A DNA stretch of 64,000 nucleotides from Epiperipatus broadwayi (GCA_028023455.1 JAQFVV010000013.1:5956001-6020000), one strand, 5' to 3'; positions 1 through 12,152 are shown, numbered from the stretch's first letter. A program made the numbers and translations. Notes: generated by a model not told the origin, from the letters alone.

Positions 1-1746
1 TGGATGGCTGCTAAAATACAATACTCCATATCTACCATCTCCTTGTTCTTGCATCAAGGTGGCTCCCAGCCTGTATCCACTACTATTTGCCTGTATGATG
101 AATGGTTTATGGGAATCTCCTAAAACCTGTTTTTTGGTTTTGTTCACATTTCCATGATGTATCTTTATGTAATAATTGTATTATTGGTTATGGGTCTGTG
201 ATGAAATTTCTCATAGAATTTACTATAGGATGTGCATAGACCCAGGAATGATCTGACTGTTTTTTATTAGTAGGTGTGTGAAATTCTCCAATGGCATGGA
301 TTTATAAATTCTCCAATGGCATGGATTTTCTCTGGATATGGCTTAATGACTTTATCACTAACCAAGTGTCCCAAAAAATTTATTTCTGTAGCCACTATCT
401 GGCTTTTCTGCAGATTAATCCTAATGTTTTTATCTTTATCTTTTTGCAAAAATAACTCCAGGTGCTGTACATGTTCTTCTTTGTCTTTTGATAAAATTAT
501 AACATCATCCATTATATGGTTACCAAGTCCATTATTTCTTTCTTTAGTATGGGGTTGAAGCATTTTAATAATCCTGTTCCATTATTATTCAACCCAAAAG
601 GTATCCTATCAAAGTAGTACAACTTTCCATTGTATCGAAAGGTTGTATATTTATGATATGTATATTTATGATATGCTGGATGTGTCTTATCTGCAAATAG
701 CTGACAGTCAGATCCAGCATTGAGAACACTTTCTTGCCTCAATATTTTGTTAACATGTCATTAATTGGTGGAGGTACATTTTAGTTGGGCCATGTGATTT
801 TATTTGATTGCCTAGCATCTCAGCATAGTCTTATCGAATTATCCTTTTTACCAAAGGGTTATTATATGGGGATGCTGCTTTTGATATAACCCCACAGTAC
901 ATTTTATCAAGTTGTTTCTCCACCTCCATCCTATATTGATGGGGCACTGAGTAGAACCATGTCTGATATAGTGTACCTTCCCAGTACTCCATTTGATCAA
1001 GTTGTTTCTCCACCTCCATCCTATATTGATAGGGCACTAGGTTGAACCATATCTGATATGGTGTAACTTCCATTTCTTTGATATGGTATTCATAACTTTT
1101 TATTACTCCTGGTTTCTCTGAGAATATATCCCTATATGTAAATAGATCTTCAAGATCTCTTGCATATTACATAGCCCCCTTTTTTATCCTCACTTTTTGA
1201 CCTAAAATGTATTAATTCACCATTGCATATAATGTTCCTATCTTTATAATCTATTAAACACCCTGATTTGTGCAGTGCATGAATTCTGAACTGAAAATGG
1301 CACCGTGCACTAACTCTTTTAAAATCAGTATGGTATGATATATGTATCTCTGCCCTATTTTTAACTGTGCCCAACTTAGTTTGGTTTCCAACTGTGTTCA
1401 CCTTTCACTCACCATCATGACCTGTGCTGTCTTTACTGGCAAGGTTTTGACATTTTTTTGTTGCTAAACCATCTTCTTGAAAAACAATCCCAATATGACC
1501 AACACTCAACAGCCAGAATCGAATAGCACCCATACTTTTATCTCATTTATATGTATGTCAATATTAGGACAGTCTTGTGATATAAAATTAATAGTCCCTC
1601 CATCCCACTCACAGATGAGATTGTCTATTCTTTTTTGTTTATTTATGGTTCAACCTTGCATCATCTTCCTTACAATATATGTATATGATATTGAATTATC
1701 AACAACTGTTCAATGTTGTTTACTTCTAATGCTATATATATATATT
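1..1746 (-). pseudogene. Ty3/gypsy-type pol remnant (protease, RT, RNase H)
   Basis: Read on the minus strand from right to left, this stretch has the order protease, RT, RNase H of a Ty3/gypsy polyprotein. Near 1490-1620 there is a retropepsin-like active site, VLFDSGC, followed at once by a stop. At 1150-1401 a segment with GCLIDYKDRNIICNGELI resembles the end of protease. At 831-1073 comes the RT entry motif SPYNNPLVKR. At 512-742 is FDRIPFGLNN, as in the RT fingers/palm. At 267-563 is IMDDVIIL followed by NFLGHLVSD; the first residue of the usual (Y/F)xDD box is Ile. At 1-130 is an RNase H start, IIQANSSGYRLGATL, where the catalytic Asp of the usual DAS is Asn. The pieces are in different frames and separated by stops, so it is dead. 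Its left end leaves the window and gag is absent; the upstream part is cut off at repeat A (1747). Confidence 0.8.
905..1075. repeat. Tandem duplication of about 88 bp inside pol
   Basis: The block beginning tcaagttgtttctccacctc occurs at about 908 and again at about 996, each followed by a similar gggcact...gaaccat...tctgatat...gtgta stretch. The unit is about 88 bp. It duplicates the coding text around MEVEKQLD in the RT N-terminal region, so it is a later event in a dead element. Confidence 0.75.
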
Positions 1747-3878
1747 GTACCAGTCGAAAAATTCCATCATCTAAACTGCAAGTCGAATCCAAACTCAGTC
1801 GGTTAAAACTGAATTCAAACCCAACTCATCAGCTCATATTAGTAGAAATCTAAATTGATGGCACAGTGCTATGCGCCAAGAAACTAGCTCAATGGTTGGT
1901 GAGAATTAGAGACCCCTGAACTGACACTAATATCGGATAATAGTTAATTTTAAATCAAATCATATGTATATATTCAGGTTGCCAACACAGACAGCGAGCC
2001 TTAACACTTAAAATAATTATTGAATAAGAGAATTAAAAAATAAGAAATGAAGTGTGTTTATAAAATATTTAATAATAATAGTAATAGTTTTGTTTGAATT
2101 TTAAATGAGATTATATTAATCACCTCTAGCCTTTAACAGAGCTTATAATTATAATAAGAGTGGCGGTCCTTATTATATGCCAATGAGTATTACGCAATAT
2201 TATGGAATTCTATGTCCATGCCCCCAACAATAAACTAAAGGCAGATTAAGGTATTCAGTTGTAAAGGAAATTATTACTCTAATTTTATACGAAAGAATGT
2301 GAGATTTATTTTCACATTCGCAAAGCCATTCATGAAGAGCAAGATACGTACTTAAGACATATACTTTAACCTGCATTATAAAACTTATTTAATTTGAGAT
2401 AACTGAGAATTTGTTCGACTTTAATTTAAATCACTTCATCATGAATTACGAGCATAAGAGTGGGCTTTACTGGAACAGAGAGGCAATGGTGCTGATGAAT
2501 TATGAGCTATAAACTGAAATTGAAAGATAATAGCTGGTCGGTGATTTAAGTCTTATGGCAGCTTGTATTTCACAAGTCTTACTGCTCTTTAAGGAGATGA
2601 TGGAACACGGGAAAGCCAGGCCGAGTCGTAACTACAAACCTTTGGTGTTCTGAATATAATATAAGCAGGGGAGGAAGTGCTTTCTTCCTCGATAATTTAA
2701 AATATCAGTAATATTACCACTGACAAGCCTGCAAAATGATCGATAGCCCTACGTCAGCAACATTCGAAGATGATGACTTGATAGTCACCATTTGAAAAAT
2801 AAAACCCAATTTTATTATAGAATGCTCTACATGATGACTTGATCAAATGAATTAAAGTCAAACGAGCTTTTAACTAACATTACTTTAAAGCATTTATAAA
2901 ATTATATTAATTATGCCCCAAACATCATGCCCTTCCTGAATCTTAATAAAAAATAACAGAAATTTGAATTAGAATACAGTATATTTAGTTGATTCCTTTA
3001 TCGACCCTCTTTTGCAAAATATTTTAACATTATATATGAGTAAATAAATATTGGTGAAATGAGAAAATAGCTGAGGCATAGATTAGAAATGGAGCTAATA
3101 ATTTATTATTAGCCAATTATAAAAATAGTAAACATTTAATAATTTCTTTTGACTCGATGATTAATAGAACGTATAAATTTAGTTCTAATGGGCTAGGATT
3201 AGACTTAATATTATATTATTTGCATAAAGCAAATCAAACAAAGGAGCTCATCGAGTCACACGATAAATATATATAATATAGTAAATGAACCGCCATCGTA
3301 AGAAAGGAAAATTAAATCTAAGGACTAGAGATTGAGAGAATTTATATAATTTAAAATAGCATAAAAAAAGGTTTTATACAGAGATTATTACATTAAAGAA
3401 TGAAAAGAACTCTTAAAGGGAATGTAAAGTAAAGTTCAGAAAATGGCCAGAAAGTTGAAGGTTCATTATGAAAATATATTACCCATTTCTTCCAGGACTG
3501 GTTCCTTAGTTTACATGTCTGAGTTGATGGAAATGTAGGCACGCATTTAGTCGATTACTTGAACAGCATTTTGATTGATTTTGGCAGCATGATTTATCGG
3601 AAAGGATTTAGCAGCTTCAGGCACAGTAGCCAGATTTCTGATGTTTTAGCCCTTCACCATGATCGAAACACTATTCAAATTTATGATTTTTAAATGCACA
3701 GAGTTTACTGGCACTTCTCTACAACAAAGATGGCTTTTTCTTTCTCCAAACTTTTCAGAACTATTTATACTGTTCTCTGATGCCTTCAGGCTAGCACTTC
3801 TTTCATTATCAATGTTACAGAATCTACTAGTTGTTTTTAGATACATTCCTTCAATAAGGCTTTCAAACTCATTAACTT

Positions 3879-3908
3879 GAATTCATTTTCTAATTAGAAA
3901 ATGAATTC
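3879..3908. repeat. Perfect 30-bp palindrome in repeat A
   Basis: The sequence from GAATTCATTTTC to its mirror GAAAATGAATTC is its own reverse complement over 30 bp. The other repeat copy (around 15893-15922) keeps it with one mismatch. It could form a cruciform or an RNA hairpin; no function is shown. Confidence 0.85.
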
Positions 3909-3945
3909 TTAAAATCAGGAAAATGATTTTAATTAGGAAATTCTT

Positions 3946-4033
3946 ACATTTTAAATACTTATCTTTTTTTCTAATTAATAAAACTTTATACATTTTAAAT
4001 ACTTATCTTTTTTTCTAATTAATAAAACTTTAA
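3946..4033. repeat. Tandem duplication of about 44 bp, only in copy A
   Basis: The unit running from tacattttaaatacttatc to ctaattaataaaacttta is present twice here and once in the sister copy near 15959-16003. It therefore arose after the two long repeats separated. Confidence 0.8.
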
Positions 4034-4447
4034 CCATTGTTTTGGAAAGGGAAAATCTGAAAGCTTATCGAAAGAATGTAGCTTTTAATCATTAAAAATT
4101 TAACAAATTATTTAAAAATAAAATCAAACATTCCCGACGCAATGAAACTTTCGAATAATTATATATATTTAAATATTTACAAATATATACGCACAATCCA
4201 TGCAGTTATAATATATATAAATTCATGAATAATTTTATCATGAATTTATTAATAGCATTGATTAATTTAAACTGAAATGAATTAATTTTAATACACCTTT
4301 ATGTAATAGTTTTTCTTTATGGAAATTAGCGTGGATTGAACGTATAAAGCCCTATTGCATCGGAAATTTAAGGTTAGTACTAGGGTTTGAAGTGGGATTA
4401 TGGTTAGATGTCATGAAGGTAGGATCAAACTCAGATCCAACTGCTTC

Positions 4448-4702
4448 CTTTCTTTTCACTTCAAAAAAAAAACAATGAAAAAAAATCTTTTTTCTTATAC
4501 ATGATACATTCGCATAAATGTACTTGACTAATTGGTAGAATCTGGGAGAACAGCATGAGCGTGAATAATATCATCTGTACAAACTACAAAATTATACAGG
4601 TCTCATTGTGATCATTATGCTTAATATTATCTAGCTTATAGTAAATGAGTCCAATAATCAAGTCTCATTTTCCTTATAATAATGTCAGTCAGTCATCTGT
4701 AT
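4448..4702. other. Spacer between repeat A and the inserted LTR element
   Basis: AT-rich sequence with A and T runs near 4463-4495. No gene is seen. It ends with GTAT, the left target duplication of the inserted LTR retrotransposon, so it would originally have been continuous with the sequence at 11223. Confidence 0.6.
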
Positions 4703-6430
4703 TGTAACGGGCACACGATGATCGAAGGCTACACTTCCCTTTTATGTGTACATAATGGGGGATTCAATAATTCAAAATCGTCCACTTTCCATTACCGCAA
4801 GCAGAGAGAAATACGAAAATAGATGTCTATCTCCGTATTTGACTGAACCTGTATGCTATACAGATATAACCCCAGGTTATGTTTCCCGATCAACTTTCTC
4901 CCGACTGCTGTAAGATTTGACAGAGTTACAGCGCTTGGATGATTTATAAATTTAACGGAATCAAACACTGCACCACCAAATTTCATGTGTTAATTCAATA
5001 ATCAAAAAAATGAATAATAGTTTTCCCACCCTATAACTAGACTATCCTTTTTTGAACGTGGCGAAGAACGAGACAAGACAGATTTAAATAGAAAAAAATA
5101 TATATTTAATAGAATAAATCAATCATAAAAAACAAATTTATAAAACACATTTACATTAAATAAAACAGATTATGATCTATAGTGCTACAAGAAAAAGAAC
5201 ACATAAAAAACTCTTATAAATGATGGTACATTTATAAATCGTCATTCTGGGTATTTATCAAAAAAAAATTCAAGAATGTCTTTATCATTCACAAAACGCA
5301 TGTGGCCATTGTCTAAGTAAACAATGTGCACATTGAAATATATAAAAAAATAGTATGTATCTTTACCTAGGTTTTAGTCTCTGAATTTATCCGACGTCCT
5401 GCCAACCGTCACGTGGATTTCTCCACTTCTTTAGGAGGGACGGTCGCTCGTAGGTTAGATTTGGTTGTGTATAGCTTCTCAGTGTTAAGGCATCATGGAT
5501 GAGGCATCAAGGACAAGGCATTGAGGACAGGGCAACTAAATGAATCCATCGGCAGGTGCTACGACTGCGGTTATTACATATTGACAAGAACCATTAGTAC
5601 AGTAAGTCCGGATTGACCAGCGATCACGATGGCCTTAGCCAGCCATTCTAGATGAAGCACTGATGTTAAAAGTCATATTTGCTAACTATATCGGAGCTGT
5701 GTTTTACCACCCTCTCAACACGAAGTCTCTGGCTTTAATCTCTCTTGAAAAACTTTTATTTTTTAATTAAAAAAATTCCACCAGCCTTTGTCCTTTCGAT
5801 CCTTTGTTTCACTTTTATTCACACCTTCTTTCTTACTATGCCTTCGGCCATATGTAAATTGGTTTTACCCACTCTCATAGCACTATGTATTTCAATATTC
5901 TTGATTTTAATTAAACAGATTTTAATACATGTTTTTCTTTTTTTAAATTTGGACAAGCATTTATTATTTCTGTCTATATCCTGCTTCAAATACACTCCAT
6001 ACACGCATTTCGTTTATCGTCAAATGTGTACTTTAAAACACAGATCCTTATCTTTTGATCATGTCTAACTTTCTCTGTTTTGTGCACTATTAAAGGTTTT
6101 TTAATTTTTTTTAAACTTTACTTTCTTTCAAAATCGGATTTTAACTTGCATTTTATTTATATTTCTTTATCGCTTTATTTTTTAACATATATTTCCAATA
6201 TCTCTAATTTTATATTTTAACTTCACCAAAACCTGAACTTTGGAGGGTAAAAGATAAGAATCTTTTGATTCTAATTTCCTCTCTTTTTTTAATTAGTTGA
6301 AACATTTCTTTGTTCTGTAAATTTTTTCCAAGCTCGCTTTTTTTTCTTTTTTTTCTCCCACACATAATATTTAATATTGTTTGAATGTTTAATATTTATA
6401 TGTGTGACCGCAGTATGTGTGATCATCACA
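4703..6430 (-). repeat. 3' LTR of the inserted retrotransposon
   Basis: This 1728-bp terminal repeat is nearly identical to 9490-11218, differing by scattered single bases. TG and CA ends read on the minus strand. It lies downstream of the purine tract at 6436-6450. It contains no convincing protein gene; a reading frame of about 107 codons on the opposite strand is conserved only because the LTRs are near-identical. Confidence 0.9.
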
Positions 6431-6435
6431 TTATG

Positions 6436-6450
6436 CCATTCCCCTCCTTT
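6436..6450 (-). other. Polypurine tract (plus-strand primer)
   Basis: On the minus strand this reads AAAGGAGGGGAATGG, followed by CATAA and then the LTR start TGTGATG. A purine run next to the 3' LTR primes second-strand synthesis in LTR elements. The five-base gap is slightly unusual. Confidence 0.6.
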
Positions 6451-6765
6451 AAAATTTTTTTTGTAAAAAAAAAATTTAAATTTTTGCATCGAACGCTAGA
6501 TGCTCCCAACTACTGTTCAAACCTTTTAGATTTACGCATTCCTAATATGATTTAGTGATGAGGTTAATCTCTAGAGAGGTGATCAGGTAAATTATATCTC
6601 TTTCTTGATGACCCAACCAGCATTGCCAAACCAATTTAATCTTGTCATAGCATTACATGCATTTTATTCCTGCCTCATACTCGTATATACAGGTTCGGAT
6701 CCACAGGATATCTCTGTGAACCGATTAAACCTGTTCATACATCACATCCTGCAAATGATAAACCC

Positions 6766-6936
6766 CTAAGTGCCAACTCTGGTGTCTATTACCGAGGTGG
6801 GTTGGGAGGCTGGCATTTTTTCATTCAACTCATCCATAAGCTCAGTATATTTTCTGATAGCTCTTAATTTATACATGGGGTTCTTTCCCCCATAGACTGA
6901 TCTCTGAACCATTGACTCATGATATCTGTCCAATAT
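6766..6936 (-). pseudogene. Unassigned open stretch downstream of gag
   Basis: A 57-codon open stretch between stops on the minus strand of the retrotransposon interior, including MVQRSVYGGKNPMYKLRAI. It is less AT-rich than surrounding DNA and its position after gag suggests residual retroelement coding. I recognise no protease, RT, RNase H or integrase motif in it. About 100 bases upstream, in another frame, is a CMFCG motif. Confidence 0.35.
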
Positions 6937-7306
6937 CTAACTGGAAATCTTAATCCAGTGAGTCATTATGAGAATGGGACCTCTGTCCCTGTGTTCTCTG
7001 TACAATAAGATTTGGTGCACCACAGAACATACATGAATGAATAATGAAGAAGGCATCACCCAGTACTGTTCGACCTATCTACCAATATCTAAATTTACAT
7101 GCCTTCAGCCTCTATCTATGACCTCACACTATTATTTATCATATCCTTTCTTATTTTATCATAATGTCCATCCCTTTTTCCACTTATTGGCTCATCATTT
7201 CTTTCTGCTATCTGGATCAATATTACAGTCCAGTCTCCATGACTCGTAGTCCATTTCCATTTCCAATCTTGTTATCAGTAAATCCTTCCTTTATCTGTGA
7301 CTGCCC

Positions 7307-8155
7307 TTAAGTTTTATCTGGTGGTTGTTTTCCTCTATTGACATCACCTCTGCCTCCTCTGGGATGCGGGGTTTGCTCCCTAGGCTCATGGCCATCTGTC
7401 CTATATTCCATCTCCCATCTTTGTTGTCCATTTTCCTGCCTCCTCGGGTTTTCTCCAGGGTTACCAGCAAAAACTTGTACCTTCAGAAATTGGTGGAAGC
7501 CCACAGGATAATCCATGCAATTTCCAGATCCCATAATTCTACATTCTCCACTGGTTCTTGGTCCCATGCCCTCTATGTTGGCATTGGTGCTGCTATTGGC
7601 TGACCTCTTTATACTCTCTTCAACTTTTGAATTTAACCCTGCTACTACCTTTGCCACCTGACTTAAATTCTCCTGGATGCTCATCATCATCATTCTATGA
7701 TCCTCCACTCTAACTACTTCCACCTCTTCATCTAACTGTCTTATTTCCCTTTCTGGTCACCCTATGTCCTTTTCCCAATCAAATTCTGCTGATTCTCTAC
7801 CTCTATCCTCAACTATTTCTGATTCCTCATATGCACATGGTCCCATACTCCTTTGTTCATCCATCTTAATCTCCTGGTGAAATCCATTCCATGTGTCATT
7901 AGCCTTTGATTGCTGGATGACCTCATTTCTTATTTCTTCCCTGACTTCAGCCCATCTTTTCTGGTGGTCTATCTCTACCTTTACCATCCATTCTTCTATC
8001 CTTCTCTCTTGTCTGTCCACGAATTCTTTCATGAACTGCTCTTGCTCCGCCCTCATTTGCTTTAACATATCCATGATATTACTATAAGCTATTGTATCCT
8101 TTACTTTCATCTCCTCTCTATTCCCTTCTTTTACTTGCTTTTCTTGAAGTTCCAT
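7307..8155 (-). pseudogene. gag-like ORF of the inserted LTR element, one stop
   Basis: From the ATG at 8155 one frame runs 283 codons to a stop at 7307, broken by a single in-frame TGA at 7757-7759 after FDWEKDIG. The N-terminal 100 residues are charged and helical, rich in E, Q, K and R (for example MKEFVDRQERRIEEWMVKV), which fits a coiled coil. Near residue 210 is VQVFAGNPGENP, resembling VEIQIFRGNPEEK in the neighbouring gag at 12152-11253 and the capsid start of other gypsy Gags. It then jumps to a Gly/Arg-rich basic tail with RGGRGDVNRGKQPP. Most of the capsid seems deleted and there is no CCHC knuckle. Probable role: virion-like particle protein with nucleic-acid-binding tail; likely defective. 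Confidence 0.65.
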
Positions 8156-9465
8156 TTTGGCTTGAGCCCTTGTACATATGAATATGATTTTTATTTAACC
8201 CTTCCTTATATCTGGAATGATTATTTCTACTATTGACCTCTTCTGACTCGACTTATACCCAACTTCTTTTGACTGACTTTATGTTTTCACTTTGATTAAC
8301 TTTAGTATCTGTATTATTTATCGATCAGCATTCAGATCGCTAGCCAACCCAAACATCGCTCTTTGGTTCATCCTCTTGTTCGCCTGCCTCAGATTCGCCT
8401 GACTGCCTGTCCACCTTGATGATTGTCCTCTATTTTTTCCACTCATCTATCTCTGACCCCTATACCTCAATTAAATGATGCACATATATATTCTTTTAAA
8501 TTTAACTTACTTAAATACTATACTCGTTCCTCTGTTAATGATATACATTATAAATTCGTTTTGTTTGACTGTATCTCCCGCATTACCCTTCTGATATATA
8601 TATTTTTTCTACTCCTATGTTTATAAAATTCAGCCACTTAAGGTTACGGCTGTTATAAGCAAGATCATGCACACATTTTTTTTCTCTTACACCTGCGACT
8701 ATTCTAGAATCACACATATATATATTTTTTTTCACTTAATTAAAAGACGCGGCAATACTTATAGTTTCTTCAATTTAACTTATACACACGAATTCCTTTT
8801 ATCATTAAATATTTTATTTTTTCCGCTTACTGGGACAGGTGATTACTAATTCACACATATATCTTTCTTCATCTAACTTAGTTTCGACTATTTTAATCAT
8901 TTAACCTTTATAACTACAACATTACTGAAACTGTTTCACTATTTCTAACTTAACTATTTTATGTTTTCATTAATTAATTACATCCAGATAATCTATTTTT
9001 TCACTATACTGGGCTATGCGACTATTTTTTTTTCTATTATTTAGCGTAAACTTTCATGAAACTTTGTGTTATTCTCTTTCTTTTTTTTTTTTTGAAACAA
9101 TTTATATTACATTACAGCAATCATTTGCTATAATCAGTTCTTTGTTCGTTACAACTTGTCTCAATATTCTATCTCCGATGATATCCCTCACTGCCATTTC
9201 AAACTTTCGTAATAATAACAAAAAATAATTTCCCCCTCTTTCTATTCTTTGTACACACTTGACGATGAAACACATATATGAAGTACTATAAAGCAAAAAT
9301 TTATCCCTTCGTCTTCGCTTCTCGCCACTTTAACTTACAACGCTAATTTTATATATTGAAACACATAGCTATTTTTTTTTCTTATTTATTTTTTTTTAAA
9401 AAAACTATTTACGTGATCTTATGAAATTATTTAACACGTGATTATTAATTGCGCAGAAATTTCAG
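8156..9465 (-). other. Long leader of the LTR element between primer site and gag
   Basis: About 1.3 kb of AT-rich DNA without a credible gene. Reading frames here are short and low in complexity. In the element's own direction this is the transcribed leader before the gag ATG. Confidence 0.5.
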
Positions 9466-9484
9466 ATCCCAGACTTGGCCCCCA
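9466..9484 (-). other. Primer-binding site, tRNA-Pro-like
   Basis: On the minus strand, five bases after the 5' LTR, the sequence reads TGGGGGCCAAGTCTGGGAT. It begins TGG, as required to pair with a tRNA CCA end, and resembles the well-known retroviral tRNA-Pro primer site TGGGGGCTCGTCCGGGAT with a few changes. The tRNA assignment is tentative; the position is well supported. Confidence 0.6.
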
Positions 9485-9489
9485 AAATA

Positions 9490-11218
9490 TGTAATGGGAA
9501 CATGACGATCGAAGGCTATACTTCCCTTTTATGTGTACATAATGGGGAATTCAATAATTCAAAATCGTCCACTTTCCGTTACCGCAAGCAGAGAGAAATA
9601 CGAAAATAGATGAGTCTATCTCCATATTTGACCGAACCTGTATGCTATACGGATATAACTCCAGGTTATGTTTCCGGATCAACTTTCTCCTGACTGCTGT
9701 AAGATTTGACAGAGTTACAGCGCTTGGATGATTTATAAATTTAATGGAATCAAACACTGCACCACCAAATTTCACGTGTTAATTCAATAATCAAAAAAAT
9801 AAATAATAGTTTTCCCACCCTGAGACTAGACTATCCTTTTTTGAATGTAGCGAAGAATGAGACAAGACAGATTTAAATAGAAAAAAAAAATATAATTAAT
9901 AGAATAAATCAATCATAAAAAACAAATTTATAAAACACATTTACATTAAATAAAACAGATTATGATCTATAGTGCTACAAGAAAAAGAACACATAAAAAA
10001 CTCTTATAAATGATGGTACATTTATAAATCATCATTCTGGGTATTTATCAAAAAAAAATTCAAGAATGTCTTTATCATTCACAAAATGCATGTAGCCATT
10101 GTCTAAGTAAACGATGTGCACATTGAAATATATAAAAAAATAGTATGTATCTTTACCTAGGTTTTAGTCTCTGAATTTATCTGACATCCTGCCAACCGTC
10201 ATGTGGATTTCTCCACTTCTTTAGGAGGGACGGTCGCTCGTAGGTTAGATTTGGTTGTGTATAGCTTCTCAGTGTTAAGGCATCATGGACGAGGCATCAA
10301 GGACAAGGCATCGAGGACAGGGCAACTAAATGAATCCATCGGCAGGTGCTATGACAACAGTTATTACATATTGACAAGAAACATTAGTACAGTAAGTCCG
10401 GATTGACCAGCGATCACGATGGCCTTAGCCAGCCATTTTAGATGAAGCACCGATGTTAAAAGTCATATATGCTAACTATATCGGAGCTGTGTTTTACCAC
10501 CCTCTCAACACGAAGTCTCTGGCTCTAATCTCTCTTGAAAAACTTTTATTTTTTAATTAAAAAAATTCCACCAGCCTTTGTCCTTCCGATCCTTTGTTTC
10601 ACTTTTATTCACACCTTCTTTCTTACTATGCCTTCGGTCATATGTAAATTGGTTTTACCCACTCTCATAGCACTATGTATTTCAATATTCTTGATTTTAA
10701 TTAAACAGATTTTAATACATGTTTTTCTTTTTTTAAATTTGGACAAGCATTTATTATTTCTGTCTATATCCTGCTTCAAATACACTCCATACATGCATTT
10801 CGTTTATCGTCAAATGTGTACTTTAAAATCCAGATCCTTATCTTTTGACCATGTCTAACTTTCTCTGTTTTGTGCACTATTAAAGGTTTTTTTATTTTTT
10901 TAAACTTTACTTTCTTTCAAAATCGGATTTTAACTTGCATTTTATTTATATTTCTTTATCGCTTTATTTTTTAACATACATTTCCAATATCTCTAATTTT
11001 ATATTTTAACTTCACCAAAACCCGAACTTTGGAGGGTAAAAGATAAGAATCTTTTGATTCTAATTCCCTCTCTTTTTTTAATTAGTTGAAACATTTCTTT
11101 GTTCTGTAAATTTTTTCCAAGCTCACTTTTTTTTCCTTTTTTCTGCCAAACATAATATTTAATATTCTTTGAATGTTTAATATTTATATGTGTGACCGCA
11201 GTATGTGCGATCATCACA
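9490..11218 (-). repeat. 5' LTR of the inserted retrotransposon
   Basis: This 1729-bp LTR pairs with 4703-6430. In the element's direction it lies upstream of the primer site and gag, so it would hold the promoter. The few differences between the two LTRs reflect mutations since insertion. Confidence 0.9.
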
Positions 11219-11252
11219 GTATATATATCTGTCTTTTCATTTAATGATTGTC

Positions 11253-12152
11253 CTATTGTATCCCTGGATCAGGTGGTACATATGGTTTTAACTTTTTATA
11301 ATGGTCATAATCTTGGTCTTTTCTGGTTGGTATCAAGTTCCCATAGTCTATTCCAGTCAAAAACTCTATGGTCTTTTCCAGTGACATGGGGCATATCCCA
11401 AGCATGATTCTTTGGATCCATGGAGGTAAATAATTCCTGATCATCCAGATGATATGTTGGTCCTCATATTTGAAGGCTGTGAAGGACTTGAATGTGGTCA
11501 CTTGCTGGATGAAGTAGGCTGCATATCCCTGTCTGCAGTCTTCTTGATACTTCTGTGTGTTCAGTATGGTAGGTGGGTTATTAATAGCTTCCACCATGCC
11601 TTTGAAACTTTCTCTTAAGTAATGGCTGGCTAAAATAATCTTTTCATTTTCTGCTATAAAGTGCAGACAGAAAAATTCTTTAATGCTGTCTAGATGATCT
11701 ATGAGCTTTTCTTCTGGATTTCCCCTAAAAATTTGAATTTCTACAGGAGATATAAGGGATGGTCTCTGCAAATTTCTTAGACTCATTTCGAGGTTTATCG
11801 TCCGTTCCATTTCTACTTTTGGTTTTATTTTACTAGTGGTCTGAACATCTTCTTTTTCCCTTTCTGTATTTAGATCAGCTTCTTTGACCATTTCTTGATT
11901 TGACTCATCTCCTCCACTGTCATCTTCTTTGCTCTCCACAACTTCATTTGGTATGGTCTGAGCATCTTCACCATCTATTTTTGGGGCTTCATAAGGATTT
12001 ATTTCTTGCTGATGCTTTACATTCTCTGGGTTTGAGTTGGTTTGGATGTCTCATTTTTCTTCAAGCCTTAAAATCCTTTCCATTATCATCAGCATTAATT
12101 TCCTGTCTTCTCTCATTTCTCTGAGAATCGTATGCAAAGACTCTCTTTCCAT
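11253..12152 (-). pseudogene. Ty3/gypsy-type gag of the outer element, one stop
   Basis: One minus-strand frame runs from ATG at 12152 to a stop at 11253 (300 codons), interrupted by one TGA at 12051-12053 after codon 33. It opens with a helical segment (MERESLHTILREM...) followed by an acidic linker. From about residue 130 comes a Gag capsid-like region: VEIQIFRGNPEEKLIDHLD, then aromatic/helical segments including LASHYLRESFKGM and SLEKTIEFLTGIDYG. This is the layout of retrotransposon Gag: a conserved F-x-G-x-P start followed by helices. The C-terminal zinc knuckle is missing; the frame stops about 35 bp before the point where the LTR element inserted. It sits between the two 2.7 kb repeats and probably belongs to the element they bound. 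Confidence 0.75.

Larger units (their letters stand above)
1747..4447. repeat. Long direct repeat, copy A (pairs with 13736-16417)
   Basis: This 2.70 kb block matches 13736-16417 in the same orientation almost throughout, with scattered substitutions and small indels. Homology starts abruptly at GTACC and stops abruptly at CTGCTTC in both copies. No coding function is visible; short reading frames in it are AT-rich and lack domains. Read on the minus strand, the right end holds a tRNA B-box-like motif (GTTTGATCC here, GTTCGATCC in the other copy). A purine-rich tract, AAAAGAAAG on minus, abuts the right end of this copy only. Together with the gag ORF lying between the two copies, this suggests LTR-like terminal repeats of an outer element. 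However, the ends are not TG...CA, so I leave the class open. Confidence 0.8.
4703..11218 (-). mobile_element. Complete LTR retrotransposon, gag-only, minus strand
   Basis: The element is 6516 bp. Direct repeats 4703-6430 and 9490-11218 begin TGTAA and end CATCACA on the plus strand, so read on minus the LTR starts TGTGATGATC and ends CCATTACA. Both sides carry a 4-bp GTAT duplication (4699-4702 and 11219-11222), the size usual for Ty3/gypsy. A primer site lies five bases inside the right LTR and a purine tract five bases inside the left one, fixing the orientation as minus. The 3.06 kb interior (6431-9489) has a long leader, a gag-like ORF (8155-7307) and about 0.9 kb of decayed sequence. 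I see no protease, RT or integrase. It looks like a non-autonomous derivative needing pol in trans. Confidence 0.9.

Noticed and set aside
3646-3880. Opposed 66- and 73-codon frames, repeated at 15660-15894
   Set aside because: They lie in the non-coding 2.7 kb repeat and are kept only by duplication; each has changes not favouring codon conservation.
5745-6068. 107-codon hydrophobic frame, also at 10535-10858
   Set aside because: It is antisense within both LTRs and conserved only because the LTRs are duplicates; AT-driven hydrophobic composition, no domain.
7037-7249. Plus-strand 70-codon frame in the LTR element interior
   Set aside because: Antisense to the element's direction, with no recognisable features.
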